This document shows, in pieces, positions 1-9,609 of a DNA stretch of 64,000 nucleotides. The position numbers and the translations under genes are program-made. The stretch is from Paraglaciecola chathamensis S18K6 (GTDB lineage Bacteria > Pseudomonadota > Gammaproteobacteria > Enterobacterales > Alteromonadaceae): assembly GCA_000314955.1 (NCBI GenBank), contig BAEM01000032.1, positions 62,001-126,000 of the forward strand, in the 5' to 3' direction. Under the pieces are notes generated by a model that had not been told where the DNA came from, made no database searches, and worked only from the letters and a program-made list of their open reading frames with translations. Position 1 is the first letter of the stretch. Every line of letters starts with the position of its first letter.

Positions 1-137
1 CTTACAACCTACATATTTCAGAGACAACCATTAAGTCCCATGTGTCATCTATCCTTAAAAAACTAGGCGCCACAAATCGTGTAAAAGTAGTGGTAGGCTG
101 TGGTGATATTGATTTTAACCAATATCTGAAACGTTAA
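1..137 (+). CDS. LuxR-type response regulator, C-terminal fragment
   Basis: The reading frame is open from the window edge to a TAA at 135-137. The 44 visible residues (YNLHISETTIKSH...) are the end of a LuxR/NarL helix-turn-helix: the recognition-helix pattern SETTIKSHVSSILKKLG followed by the short tail usual for this class. The receiver domain lies outside the window, so pairing with a kinase can only be inferred. It converges on the hybrid kinase gene with a 4-base overlap of the stops. A regulator of this type next to a NahK-like kinase recalls the ErbR/AgmR-type regulators of alcohol oxidation in pseudomonads. Confidence 0.85.
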   Translation, partial: YNLHISETTIKSHVSSILKKLGATNRVKVVVGCGDIDFNQYLKR

Positions 138-2704
138 GCTTTTCGTAAGAGATAAAGCATTGATGTTTTCAGTTTCATGGGTTTTACCGGCTTATTGAGC
201 AATAATATTTTGCTGTTTTTGATCTCATTTTTAAGTGATTGGCTGTAATTGGCCGTGATCATTATGGTGGGTAGGGCGGTTCGCCGAATTTGATTAATAT
301 GCTGAGCTACATCTAGACCTAATTCACCATCATTTAAGTGATAATCAACCATTAGAATATCTACCTTATCGTAGGCAATATCTACCTTGTCTTTTAATTC
401 ATTTAAGCTAACCGCTGTAATTATTTTGCAACCCCAACCTGCAAGTAGACGCGACATCCCTTCGCAAACACTTATGTCGTTATCGACCAACCATATTCGG
501 TAATTTGAAAAATCTGTTGGATTGACCGCAAACTGCGTTGAGGTCAATGGCTTTAGAGGTTCGAGTGTGGCAGCAATAGGCACAGAAACAGAGAATACTG
601 AGCCCTTACCTAATTCAGAATGTACGTTTATTTTATGCCCTAATACCGAGGCTATTTTATCCACAATAGCCAATCCCAAACCGAGCCCGTTTCCAAATGC
701 ACTTTGTGAAGATTTTAAACGTTTAAATTCTTTAAAAATTTCAGAGAGTTGATTTTGGGCAATACCGGAGCCAGTATCCCATACTTCTAATGTAACGTGC
801 TCGCCACGACGTCTGCAGCCTAACAAAACTTTACCCTTCGCGGCGTAACGAAAAGCATTAGACATAAAATTGCGCAGAATACGAGCAAGCAAAACGCTGT
901 CGCTATACACCATGATATGTGATGGGACGTAGCGTAACTCAATGTTGTATTGACTGGTTGCCTGTTGGTATTCATTAGCCAGGTTGTCTAGCAACTCAGA
1001 GAGCTTAAATGTTCCTTTGTCCGCTTTTACCACACCGGCATCTAACTTTGATATATCAATAAGCGTGCTGATTAAATTCTCTAAATCATCAAGTGAGTTG
1101 GTTAATGAATTCACCACAGGAAAAGATTCCGTATTTATCAGTGTATCAGCTAGTGAACTGGTAAACAGTTGAGCTGCATTAAGGGGTTGCAGTAGATCGT
1201 GACTAACCGCGGCAAGAAATTTTGTTTTCGAAATATTCGCAAACTCAGCTTCTCGTTTAGCGTTCGTTAGATTCACTTGAGCTATGCGGCGTTCTTCTGC
1301 TTCAATCAGCAGTTCATCATTTAAGTTTTTGAGTTGAGATGTTCGTTCAGCCACGCGAATTTCAAGCTGGTCATGGGCTTTTTGTAATGCGACGGCATTG
1401 CGTTTACGTTCAGTAATGTCTCTGACCAAAACGAAGAAACCCTGCACATGGCCTTCACCATTTCGGTTAGGTACGTAGGATTTTAGTAGGTATCTAGCTT
1501 CCCCAGCGTGATTATTTTCAGCAATCTCAAAGCTCAGACTTTCCCCTTTGAGCGCGCGCTCAATGTACGGGCGAAGCTGGCTGTAATCTGAATCGACCCG
1601 GCTATCTTTTATCGATTCGCCATCCAAACTCCCCTGGGGCCAACCATACCAGTCTACATAGACTTGGTTGGTAAATTGAAACTTTAAATCGCTGCCAATG
1701 TAGGCGATCATAGCAGGTACATTATCGGTAATAAGCCGTAGCCAACGTTCGTTTTTCTCTAGTGATTCGGCATAACGGTGCCTAACCGTGATATCGGTGT
1801 AGGTTTTGATCAATTTACCGTTGATTAACCTGTGGTCTCGGATTTCCAATACGGTTCCGTTGGATAACGTCTGAACATAGTAGCCATCTTTATTTCTTGG
1901 TCGCTCACTGAGCTCTAATTCAGTCAAATTAGTTAAGTGTTGAAAGTACGGCATGGAACGTAGTTGGTTAGGAGAAAGCTGACTCATTTGTACAAATCGG
2001 TTATTCCAGACCTCAATTTGATTCGAACTGCTGATCATCACAACCCCTTGGGACAAGTTGTCTATTAATCCTTGCAGTAGCATCGATTTTTGGATCATGC
2101 CTTGTTCATAGCGGGCTGTTTCAGCAACTTTGATATCAGTAATATCGGTGTACAACATTACCCAACCACCTTCACTTGTGCGTCGCTCATTCAGCTGAAA
2201 CCAGCGCCCATCTGCCAATTGATATACTGGGCTACTTTGTTCACCACCTGGACTTGCACGTCGTATCATACCGCTAGATTTTGCACGATCTTTTAAATCG
2301 TTGAAGTTGGCACCTTCTTGGATGGATAAGCCGGTTTTACCCCAGAACGTTGCAAAGTTTGAATTCTGCAACAATATGAGGCCGTCACTATCGAGTAATA
2401 CAAATGCTTCAGATATGCTTTCGATCGCATCAATAAAACGTTGCTTAAAAATATTAGCGTCTTCGTTTGCTTGCTTAAGTGCACGGTGGCTGTACTCTAC
2501 TTCTGCCAACGTTTCATTTAAAATTTGGGTCTTTTCTCTGACCTGTTCTGCTAAGTGCACAGAATGTTCAAATGCTGCGTAGGGGGCGTATTGATTGCCT
2601 CCGCCTTGTTCTACACGGGAAATGAGCGCATCGTTGATTTTTCTTAATTTAGTGTTTTCAGCCCGTAATTGGGCGATTTCTTGCAGCAGCTCTTGTTCAC
2701 TCAT
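134..2704 (-). CDS. nahK: NahK/ErcS'-like hybrid PAS sensor histidine kinase with receiver
   Basis: This is a soluble 856-residue hybrid kinase with no membrane segment. A coiled-coil N-terminus (1-90) is followed by three PAS-like modules (about 90-195, 205-310, 320-435), a coiled linker, and a HisKA domain with the H-box at SHDLLQP (His502). The ATPase domain has the N box near 611-620, DTGSGI at 643-648 and GLGLGL at 673-678. A C-terminal receiver has acidic residues at 741/743, phospho-acceptor Asp787 (MVDYH) and Lys838. The start overlaps the stop of the upstream FIST gene as ATGA, so the two are translationally coupled. In Pseudomonas and Shewanella this FIST/kinase pair is NosP/NahK, in which NO-bound NosP controls kinase activity. 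Orthology here rests on architecture and pairing, not on a search. Confidence 0.85.
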   Translation of the reverse strand: MSEQELLQEIAQLRAENTKLRKINDALISRVEQGGGNQYAPYAAFEHSVHLAEQVREKTQILNETLAEVEYSHRALKQANEDANIFKQRFIDAIESISEAFVLLDSDGLILLQNSNFATFWGKTGLSIQEGANFNDLKDRAKSSGMIRRASPGGEQSSPVYQLADGRWFQLNERRTSEGGWVMLYTDITDIKVAETARYEQGMIQKSMLLQGLIDNLSQGVVMISSSNQIEVWNNRFVQMSQLSPNQLRSMPYFQHLTNLTELELSERPRNKDGYYVQTLSNGTVLEIRDHRLINGKLIKTYTDITVRHRYAESLEKNERWLRLITDNVPAMIAYIGSDLKFQFTNQVYVDWYGWPQGSLDGESIKDSRVDSDYSQLRPYIERALKGESLSFEIAENNHAGEARYLLKSYVPNRNGEGHVQGFFVLVRDITERKRNAVALQKAHDQLEIRVAERTSQLKNLNDELLIEAEERRIAQVNLTNAKREAEFANISKTKFLAAVSHDLLQPLNAAQLFTSSLADTLINTESFPVVNSLTNSLDDLENLISTLIDISKLDAGVVKADKGTFKLSELLDNLANEYQQATSQYNIELRYVPSHIMVYSDSVLLARILRNFMSNAFRYAAKGKVLLGCRRRGEHVTLEVWDTGSGIAQNQLSEIFKEFKRLKSSQSAFGNGLGLGLAIVDKIASVLGHKINVHSELGKGSVFSVSVPIAATLEPLKPLTSTQFAVNPTDFSNYRIWLVDNDISVCEGMSRLLAGWGCKIITAVSLNELKDKVDIAYDKVDILMVDYHLNDGELGLDVAQHINQIRRTALPTIMITANYSQSLKNEIKNSKILLLNKPVKPMKLKTSMLYLLRKA

Positions 2705-3846
2705 TTGCTAACTCCGGCGATGAACACGCCGGTAAACGTTTGATTGAGATGGGTACCATCAATATGTTCACCGTAGGTGTTAAATCCACGAATGTTATAT
2801 CGTTGTTGTAGGGTTTTTGCTTCACCAAGTAGCTGGCGCTGCTCTATTTCAAGGCGGCGCAAGAAGCAGTCGCAAGTCAACACTAACTCAGGCTCACCAT
2901 ACTGAGATGTCATGCGGGTTAATTCACTGCTAAGAGACGCAAAAATATCGTCCATTACTACAGTGCTAAGCACTATTCCTACATCTACAGCACAGTAAAA
3001 TATGAGGCTTAAGTCCGCTTCGTTCACTTTTTGAATGGAGCGAATATAGTATTTCCCGCCCACTTTAACGGCAAGAGGATGCAAAGCGAACAACTCAGGA
3101 CTTAAGTCTTCAACTTTTACATTGAGCAGCCGGGCATATTCAAGTGCAGCGGGCTCGGCATTTAATTCGTATACGGTACGGCTGTCCGCATCGGCGGCGG
3201 TTACCACGACTTTACTGGTAGCGTATTTGATATGGTTGCTACTGAATACTTCAAAAGGACATGTTGTGTTGACCATTAAGACAATCGCCGCATTTTGATA
3301 AAACGACCCTTGGTAAAAAACATGTGTATTGGCTAGATGTATGTCGTCGCCAGCGGAACCCCCGAAGTGAGGAATGCCCCCAGCGGCAGAATTGAGCGTA
3401 ACCAAAAATTGCTCTTCATCGGCAGATAATCCATCTAGCAGTGTCAATAGAAACGAGTTGTTTTTAATAGAAGCTATTTTTTTAACAAAGCAACTTTCGG
3501 TAAGCTTATTAACGGTTTCTTGAGCATCTATCAAACTGAAATTTTCCATTGATTCAACAATCTGAGCGCTAACGGCAAAATGAAAAGCGCTAAAACCAAT
3601 GGCAATAATGGAATGCTGTTCGTAACCATTTGGGGTAATTTCACCTGCGGTCGTACAGCCGACTAGTTCAATACCAGTAAAGGTAGATGTCATGTGCTTT
3701 GCTAGGTTGTCTAAGGAGTATACAGATGAGCAGTAGAACAGCACGAACGCTATATCTGGGTCAGACAATTGTTGACGCAATTCTAGGCTGGCAATGGCCG
3801 GGTCAGTGGCGCGAGTGATGGCTGTTATTGTTTTTATATTTGACAT
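2701..3846 (-). CDS. nosP: FIST-domain protein, NosP-like NO sensor candidate
   Basis: The 381 residues form the FIST_N and FIST_C arrangement (about 25-215 and 225-360), with typical signatures such as VGCTTAGEI near 62-70 and GGSAGDD near 160. There is no signal peptide. FIST proteins are cytoplasmic sensory modules; the subset cotranscribed with a NahK-type kinase binds haem and NO (NosP). The stop codon overlaps the kinase start, so they form a two-gene operon. The RBS (AAAAAGG) sits about 9 bases before the ATG. The 190-bp leader contains an inverted repeat GGAAA-N5-TTTCC (3925-3939) that could be an operator. Haem binding is inferred from context; I could not assign the ligand histidine with certainty. 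Confidence 0.82.
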   Translation of the reverse strand: MSNIKTITAITRATDPAIASLELRQQLSDPDIAFVLFYCSSVYSLDNLAKHMTSTFTGIELVGCTTAGEITPNGYEQHSIIAIGFSAFHFAVSAQIVESMENFSLIDAQETVNKLTESCFVKKIASIKNNSFLLTLLDGLSADEEQFLVTLNSAAGGIPHFGGSAGDDIHLANTHVFYQGSFYQNAAIVLMVNTTCPFEVFSSNHIKYATSKVVVTAADADSRTVYELNAEPAALEYARLLNVKVEDLSPELFALHPLAVKVGGKYYIRSIQKVNEADLSLIFYCAVDVGIVLSTVVMDDIFASLSSELTRMTSQYGEPELVLTCDCFLRRLEIEQRQLLGEAKTLQQRYNIRGFNTYGEHIDGTHLNQTFTGVFIAGVSK

Positions 3847-4040
3847 TATGTATAGCCTTTTTTATATCTTATTAGATGAAATCTAGCATCGCGTTCTTAT
3901 TGATCTGCCACTCATAATATAATGGGAAACTCGTTTTCCAAAGCGGATGAGTAGGGGATAGCTGCATATTTTAACCAGAGCTAAACACATACAAATATCT
4001 CAGGGATTGAGTGAAATATAAACAGATTCAATGGTTTGTT

Positions 4041-6119
4041 TTATGTCACTTTACGCACTTTAATGCTCTTATTCTTATATTTATCTACAACACATAGCTT
4101 AGGGCTCTCGATGGTTACTAAGCATTCAAGGCACTGAATACACTCTTTATAATCAATGGCTCCGCTAGGCTCAATCGCATCAATTGCACATTTTTTGTTG
4201 CGACAAAGCTGGCAGGGATTGCCGCATTCCTGTCGTCGCGTTAACCATTTAAATAAAGGGTAACGGCCTAGCACGGCTAAGCCAGCGCCTAATGGGCATA
4301 GGTAACGACAGTACACCTTATGAATTTTTAAACTCAGAACCAATAACAACACTGCATACAGCACAAATGGCCAGTAGCGCACAAAGTTCAAGGTAATCGA
4401 TGTTTTAAAGGGCTCTATTTCAGCTAATTTTTCTGCCAAGGTAAGGGAATAGAATGAACATCCGACTAATCCTAGCAGTATGACGTATTTTATCTTCTGA
4501 CCAAACTTGTGTTGCGTTGGTGAAATTTTAATTTGGCGTATACGGAGTTTCATTGCCAGCATCCCCATAAACTCCTGAAGCGCGCCAAATGGACAAAGCC
4601 AACCGCAAAAAACACCTCGGCCCCATAAAAATAACGTAACAAATACAAACATCCATAGAATGAAAATAATAGGGTCCAGCAGGAATACCGTAATATTGAA
4701 ATCAGGGCCAAGCGCTAGAAGTAAGGTGTAGATATTCACTACCGAAAGCTGTCCCTGAGTGAAAAAACCAATAAAGAACAGGACAAACACTAAACTGGCG
4801 AAACGCAGGCGGTGTATCTTCGTTTGGTTTTTGGCTAGCGAATGCTGTGCCATAAATACCCAAATGACGAACAGTAAGTAGAGTGTCATAGTGCTGATTT
4901 GCACAGAGCGGTCTAACCAGATTTTTTGCCATAATGGTCTCTGATCCTGGCTAGTTATATCTGCAGAGGTTTCTTCAAATAACTCGTTATTTGGCTCACT
5001 TGTATAGGGGAATGCGTACTCTTGCTGACTTAAGAATGAGGAATGATAGCTGACAAGTAGCTTTAAGTTTAACGGTTGGCTGATATCAAAACCTGATTGA
5101 GATTTAATTCGAAATACCCTCTGGTCATTGAATGCAGGTATATCTATAGCAAAACTAGGAGGGTAATAACTGTAAAAATCTATGTCTCGCACATCTACCG
5201 GGAATCCACCTTGTTCAGCGCTTAACCGGCTGGAGGTTGTTTGGGGAATAAACTGCTCGCTGACAAATGAATACTGCCCTTTGTTGAAGAGCATTAAGGC
5301 ATGTTCGCCAGGCGCTAACTCTTCCAGTAGGCGATCGTATTCTTTGTCACCTAATAGGTTCCGGCCAATAATAGGGATATTGACGAAAGTAAAGTAGATA
5401 TCGATAAAGTCTCTTTGGCCATTGGTTACGCTTGCTACTTTTTGGGCTAGTTTTGACGAGATGCCCATTGCCTCTTCGGTACTTACCTCCCAGTGATGAA
5501 TGTATCCCTTTTCCATAAGTTGCTCAAAGGACATAGGATGATAGAAATTATGTCTAATTTGGTGAGGTTGAGCAGCTAGAAAACCATCGAGTTTTTGCCT
5601 AGCGACTTTTAGAGCAGAGGCAATAATGGTGTCGTTGATAACAAGTACAGAGATCGTAGCTCGAGTGACGCCATCAAGGTAAGTATTATCGGCTGAATGT
5701 TGTTCTCGGCTGTTGATAATAAAGCGCTCTTTAATTGAGTGTCCGGGATATTGCGAGATAAAACCGAACATCGCTTCTTCTCCTAAACCGTGGAGAAAAA
5801 TAGGCTCATTGTGAGTCAGTACTTTAATACCTGTGATGATCCCTTGGGTATCTAAGCCGATGAGCAGATTAATAGTTTGACCTGAGAAGCCAATAAATTG
5901 GGTGAAGTCATCAGACTCGAACGTATAACCTAGTAACTCGTTTAATTGGTAAACAGGCGTAACGGCTAGATTTTCAAGAGGGGCTTCGATGCGTGTGGCA
6001 CTGGGGAACAGTTTAGCAATATCTGGAGGAACGGTATCTGCATGGCTGGCAATTGAAAAAAGGCACAGTAAAGTACCAATAATCAGGATTAAATCGTTAT
6101 ATAGGTGAGTTAAACGCAT
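4041..6119 (-). CDS. NosR/NirI-family flavin- and Fe-S-binding membrane protein
   Basis: From the chosen ATG the product has a signal peptide ending in ASHA/D. A periplasmic FMN-binding domain follows, with a GVTRATIS flavinylation-type motif. Then come a second periplasmic region, about five or six membrane segments, two CxxxCP motifs of the polyferredoxin type (CGWLCPFGAL, CRYLCPLGAG), and a C-terminal cysteine-rich ferredoxin segment. This is the NosR/NirI layout: electron transfer between periplasmic flavin and cytoplasmic Fe-S clusters. No nosZ or nir genes are nearby; the neighbours are an aldehyde dehydrogenase and a NosP/NahK pair. An in-frame GTG at 6174-6176 would add 19 residues, but neither start has a clear Shine-Dalgarno. 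The ATG is preferred because it gives an ordinary signal peptide. Confidence 0.85.
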   Translation of the reverse strand: MRLTHLYNDLILIIGTLLCLFSIASHADTVPPDIAKLFPSATRIEAPLENLAVTPVYQLNELLGYTFESDDFTQFIGFSGQTINLLIGLDTQGIITGIKVLTHNEPIFLHGLGEEAMFGFISQYPGHSIKERFIINSREQHSADNTYLDGVTRATISVLVINDTIIASALKVARQKLDGFLAAQPHQIRHNFYHPMSFEQLMEKGYIHHWEVSTEEAMGISSKLAQKVASVTNGQRDFIDIYFTFVNIPIIGRNLLGDKEYDRLLEELAPGEHALMLFNKGQYSFVSEQFIPQTTSSRLSAEQGGFPVDVRDIDFYSYYPPSFAIDIPAFNDQRVFRIKSQSGFDISQPLNLKLLVSYHSSFLSQQEYAFPYTSEPNNELFEETSADITSQDQRPLWQKIWLDRSVQISTMTLYLLFVIWVFMAQHSLAKNQTKIHRLRFASLVFVLFFIGFFTQGQLSVVNIYTLLLALGPDFNITVFLLDPIIFILWMFVFVTLFLWGRGVFCGWLCPFGALQEFMGMLAMKLRIRQIKISPTQHKFGQKIKYVILLGLVGCSFYSLTLAEKLAEIEPFKTSITLNFVRYWPFVLYAVLLLVLSLKIHKVYCRYLCPLGAGLAVLGRYPLFKWLTRRQECGNPCQLCRNKKCAIDAIEPSGAIDYKECIQCLECLVTIESPKLCVVDKYKNKSIKVRKVT

Positions 6120-6185
6120 AGCAAATTCGCGGATAAATGTGCATACCGCCCGCACAAGTTGCAAAGCGGTACGCACTTCTTCAGC

Positions 6186-7706
6186 TTAGAAGAAACCGAG
6201 TGGCGCAGTATCATAGCTAACCAATAAGTTCTTGGTTTGCTGATAATGATCTAGCATCATTTTGTGTGTTTCGCGCCCTATTCCAGACTTTTTGTATCCA
6301 CCAAAAGCGGCATGCGCTGGGTACAGATGATAGCAGTTGGTCCAGACGCGACCTGACTCTATCGCTCGTCCCATTTTATGAGCAAGATTAGCGTCTCTGG
6401 TCCAGACGCCCGCGCCTAACCCGTAGGCCGTATCGTTGGCGATTGCTACCGCTTCTTCAGGTGTTTTAAATGTCGTTACCGAAATAACAGGCCCAAAAAT
6501 TTCTTCTTGGAAAACGCGCATTGAGTTATCGCCTTTTAGGATGGTTGGCTGAATGTAGTAACCATCGTCAATGTCTGCTGGTGATTCTTCTGAAAAACCA
6601 CCTGTAAGTACCGTAGCACCTTCATCACGACCAATGTCAATGTACCCCATGATTTTATCGAACTGAATTTTTGATACCTGAGCACCGACCATGGTGCTGT
6701 CGTCTAATGGATTTCCTCGAATGATTTTCTTGGTTTTTTCAAGCACACGCTGCATAAATTCGTCGAATATATCTTCTTGTACTAAAGCGCGTGAAGGGCA
6801 GGTACAAACTTCTCCTTGGTTGAAGAAGCCTAAAGCAAAACCTTCAGCACACTTATCAAGGTAGTCGTCTTCAAAGTTGGTTATATCTTTAAAAAAGATG
6901 TTAGGTGATTTACCTCCCAGTTCAACAGTAGATGGAATTAGGTTTTCAGCTGCACATTTTAGAATGTGCCCACCTACTGCAGTCGACCCAGTAAATGCGA
7001 TTTTTGCGATACGCGTGCTAGTGGCTAGGGCTTCACCGGCCTCTTTACCGAAGCCGTTAACGATATTAAGCACGCCAGCGGGAACAATATCTGATATTAA
7101 TTCAGCTAACACCAGAATGCTGGCTGGTGTTTGCTCTGCTGGTTTTAATACTATGCAATTCCCTGCAGCTAAGGCTGGAGCCAGCTTCCAAGCAGCCATT
7201 AAAATAGGAAAATTCCAAGGGATGATTTGTCCCACAACGCCCATTGGCTCGTGAAAATGATAAGCAACTGTATTGTCATCAATTTGTGAAAGCGTGCCTT
7301 CTTGAGCGCGAATACAACCTGCGTAATACCGAAAGTGATCGACGGCCAGTGGGATGTCAGCGCCCATGGTTTCTCTGATAGGTTTACCGTTATCCCATGT
7401 TTCGGCTACAGCAAGTTTGGTTAGATTTTCTTCTAGACGATCAGCAATCTTCAGTAATATGTTAGAGCGTTCCTGTACCGAGGTTTTCCCCCAGTCATCT
7501 TTCGCAGCGTGAGCAGCGTCGATGGCTAATTCGATGTCCTCTGCACTAGAGCGGGGGATTTCACAAAAGTCTTCACCGGTGACCGGCGTCAGGTTGTTGA
7601 AGTAAACGCCTTTTACTGGAGCGACCCATTCTCCACCGATAAAGTTCTCGTATCGATCTTTAAAATTGATTACAGCATCAGCGCTGCCTGGGTTTGCATA
7701 GATCAT
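6186..7706 (-). CDS. NAD-dependent aldehyde dehydrogenase, ExaC/AldB type
   Basis: This is a full-length 506-residue aldehyde dehydrogenase. Visible motifs are PWNFP (163-167), the NAD-binding FTGSTAVG region near 238-245, general-base Glu262 in ELGGKSP, and the catalytic cysteine in GEVCTCPSR (Cys301). That last motif and the length match the AldB/ExaC/AcoD subgroup, which oxidises acetaldehyde and similar short aldehydes in the cytoplasm. The NosR-like gene follows closely, so the two are probably cotranscribed. With the regulators downstream this resembles the ethanol-oxidation neighbourhood of pseudomonads, although no quinoprotein alcohol dehydrogenase gene is present in the window. Confidence 0.92.
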   Translation of the reverse strand: MIYANPGSADAVINFKDRYENFIGGEWVAPVKGVYFNNLTPVTGEDFCEIPRSSAEDIELAIDAAHAAKDDWGKTSVQERSNILLKIADRLEENLTKLAVAETWDNGKPIRETMGADIPLAVDHFRYYAGCIRAQEGTLSQIDDNTVAYHFHEPMGVVGQIIPWNFPILMAAWKLAPALAAGNCIVLKPAEQTPASILVLAELISDIVPAGVLNIVNGFGKEAGEALATSTRIAKIAFTGSTAVGGHILKCAAENLIPSTVELGGKSPNIFFKDITNFEDDYLDKCAEGFALGFFNQGEVCTCPSRALVQEDIFDEFMQRVLEKTKKIIRGNPLDDSTMVGAQVSKIQFDKIMGYIDIGRDEGATVLTGGFSEESPADIDDGYYIQPTILKGDNSMRVFQEEIFGPVISVTTFKTPEEAVAIANDTAYGLGAGVWTRDANLAHKMGRAIESGRVWTNCYHLYPAHAAFGGYKKSGIGRETHKMMLDHYQQTKNLLVSYDTAPLGFF

Positions 7707-7948
7707 AATGTACCTCGTATCATTGACTGGAAAATTCAGCGTATGTTTGGTTCAAAGGATTTACCCTTAAGGGATGAAGCCAATGTGCTAGTTCGGGTAC
7801 TAGAATAGGTGGCAAGCATAGCGAAGCACCATGCTTCCTTTGCACAAAAAAACTCATACTTTAGAAGTACAATGTACGTATTTTGCCGTGTACGAGAGGA
7901 AAGGGAGGATCTTTTTGGTTGGAATACTTCAGGCCATAGTGGCTAAAT

Positions 7949-7970
7949 AGCCCTCTATGCTCAGAGGGCT
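7949..7970 (-). terminator. Hairpin after the SDR gene
   Basis: An 8-bp perfect stem, AGCCCTCT/AGAGGGCT, with a 6-base loop lies 19 bases past the stop of the minus-strand SDR gene. The trailing T-tract on the minus strand (ATTTAG) is weak, so termination may be inefficient. Confidence 0.5.
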
Positions 7971-7988
7971 CGTTTCTGACAATGAAAC

Positions 7989-8624
7989 TTAGGCGAGTGC
8001 TTGTTCTAGCGGTAGCTCACCATTAAATAATTCGAATATTTTGTTATTCAGATCCGTGTTTCCTGCACTGAATACCAGTGCATCAGCAACGTCTTCTCTG
8101 GTGATAACCATTTTTTCTCGACTTTCTGGTTTAGCGGTTTGAAAGCCACCTTTGGCTTCTTCATCTTGCAATCCACCTGGTCGCAAAATTGTGTAATTTA
8201 GGCCACTGTTTATAAGATGCTCATCGGCCATATGTTTGGCGACTAAGTAGGGTTTCATATCATCTGAGCCTTGAGCGGGATCATCCGCACCAATTGAACT
8301 GATCATAACAAACTGAGACACATCGGCTTTTTTGGCATAGTCTGCAGCTTTACAAGCGCCCCATAAATCTATCAACACGGTCTTGTCGGTACCTGTGCTA
8401 CCACCAGAACCTGCGGCAAAAATGACTTTGTCGCAACCCTTAAAGGCGTGGCTAAAGTCTTGTTCTAAGTCACCTTCGATAATGTCTAACTTGTCACTGG
8501 TGATATCGCTTAACTTTTCTTTATCTCTGACCAGAGCAACAACTTCTTGCTCTTTTGCAATTAACTTCTGGGTGGTCATTTTACCGATTTGCCCACTTGC
8601 TCCTATGATCAACGTTTTGCTCAT
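7989..8624 (-). CDS. Atypical SDR / NAD(P)-binding Rossmann protein
   Basis: This 211-residue protein begins with the Rossmann motif GASGQIGK (residues 8-15), followed by the acidic region, a GSGGST loop, ISSIGAD near the usual catalytic strand, and YLVAKHMADEHL, which resembles the YxxxK region. It belongs to the NmrA/biliverdin-reductase-B-like atypical SDRs, used in redox or stress roles with NAD(P)H. Substrate is unknown. The start is supported by AGGAG 7-8 bases upstream of the ATG. It stands alone between the aldehyde dehydrogenase promoter region and hpf. Confidence 0.85.
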   Translation of the reverse strand: MSKTLIIGASGQIGKMTTQKLIAKEQEVVALVRDKEKLSDITSDKLDIIEGDLEQDFSHAFKGCDKVIFAAGSGGSTGTDKTVLIDLWGACKAADYAKKADVSQFVMISSIGADDPAQGSDDMKPYLVAKHMADEHLINSGLNYTILRPGGLQDEEAKGGFQTAKPESREKMVITREDVADALVFSAGNTDLNNKIFELFNGELPLEQALA

Positions 8625-9012
8625 CTGTTCTTCTCCTAAAGTCTAGTATTCCTCATCTAAAAAAAACGCCTATGATGACGTTATTGGTTTTATAACTTTG
8701 AGCATATCTTTGCTCATGGCTTAATAACACTGGGGTCTTATTAATTGTTTTCAATGAATAAGACGTTATTAGCGTTTGTATGACGATCTATGCGATAAAG
8801 GTCAACGGGAGGAAATGTATAGAGGGATGAGTGTTTATTGTGCGTTTTGCTCTTTACTTGAGCGAATCGTCATTAAATAAACAAGTAAATGTGGATCTCG
8901 CCTCAAGATACTTGTTTTTTAATACGCAGCCCCAAACTCTGTTTATAGCAACAAGAAAATGTACATTGAAAAAGTACAGTAAAGAAGTAACGTTAATTCA
9001 AAAGGAAAACCT
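8625..9012. other. Intergenic control region of the SDR gene and hpf
   Basis: These 388 bases lie between two divergent genes and must hold both promoters. A 61-codon open frame at 8831-9016 overlaps the hpf start but has no convincing RBS or protein character. No clear operator was seen. Confidence 0.4.
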
Positions 9013-9369
9013 ATGAAAATAAATCTTTCAGGTCACCATGTAGATTTAAGCGATACCGTAAAAGAACACGTTAACGAAAAATTCTCAAAATTAGCCAGTC
9101 ATTTTCCAACTCTAATTTCCCTCGATATCATTATTTCCAAAGAACATGGCGAGTTTATGGTTGAGATAAGCACCCAATATGAAGGCTCTCGAATTTCTGC
9201 ATCAGCTGAAAATTCTGTTATGTATCCAGCTATTTCTAAAGCAGCTAAAAAATTAGATTCAGCCCTTAAGCATCGTAAAGGCCAACTGAAAGGCGATTTA
9301 CACAAAAAACCTGAATGTACGACTGCTGATATTGCTCACGAGATTATTCAAGAGATGGATTTACGCTAG
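9013..9369 (+). CDS. hpf: Ribosome hibernation-promoting factor, short form
   Basis: This is a 118-residue protein of the HPF/YfiA (RaiA) family. The N-terminus MKINLSGHHVDLSDTVKEHV and the basic second half fit the beta-alpha-beta-beta-beta-alpha fold that binds the 30S A and P sites and promotes 70S inactivation or 100S dimers in stationary phase. It is somewhat longer than the roughly 95-residue E. coli HPF but lacks the C-terminal dimerisation domain of long HPF. RBS AAGGAAA lies 6 bases before the ATG. It is monocistronic, with a strong terminator directly after. It is not in the usual rpoN neighbourhood. Confidence 0.93.
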   Translation: MKINLSGHHVDLSDTVKEHVNEKFSKLASHFPTLISLDIIISKEHGEFMVEISTQYEGSRISASAENSVMYPAISKAAKKLDSALKHRKGQLKGDLHKKPECTTADIAHEIIQEMDLR

Positions 9370-9396
9370 GTAAATACCTGCTCTAATTATTTCTAC

Positions 9397-9421
9397 GGCC
9401 GCTTTTTAAGCGGCCTTTTTT
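9397..9421 (+). terminator. Rho-independent terminator of hpf
   Basis: Stem GGCCGC/GCGGCC with loop TTTTTAA is followed by six T residues, 28 bases after the hpf stop. Confidence 0.9.
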
Positions 9422-9462
9422 ATGAGAGCAAAAAAGAATGCGCTATGGGGTACTCACTCATA

Positions 9463-9504
9463 ATACCATTCCTTGAGAGGCACTTATTAATGCAGATTGG
9501 TATA
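9463..9504. repeat. Internally deleted copy of the MITE-like element at 35.6 kb
   Basis: The 42 bases begin with ATACCATTCC and end with CACTTATTAATGCAGATTGGTATA-type sequence. These match the first and last segments of the 266-bp element at 35596-35862, with only eight bases (TTGAGAGG) left between them. The ends are inverted-repeat-like (ATACCA...TGGTAT). It sits between hpf and the small gene at 9610. Confidence 0.7.
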
Positions 9505-9609
9505 ATAGACAGCCCGCGGCGGGTTGGTTACCATGCGTCAACCAAGGGATTACCTCAAATTTTATAAACGCGGTAACGTCGAAAAAACCTTACCTAACGA
9601 GAGAGCACA

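Noticed and set aside
4041-6119. Annotation as NosR of a nitrous-oxide reductase system
   Set aside because: No nosZ, nosD, nosF or nosY nearby; only the family name is kept.
8831-9016. 61-codon open frame before hpf
   Set aside because: It overlaps the hpf start, has no clear RBS and reads like translated AT-rich leader.
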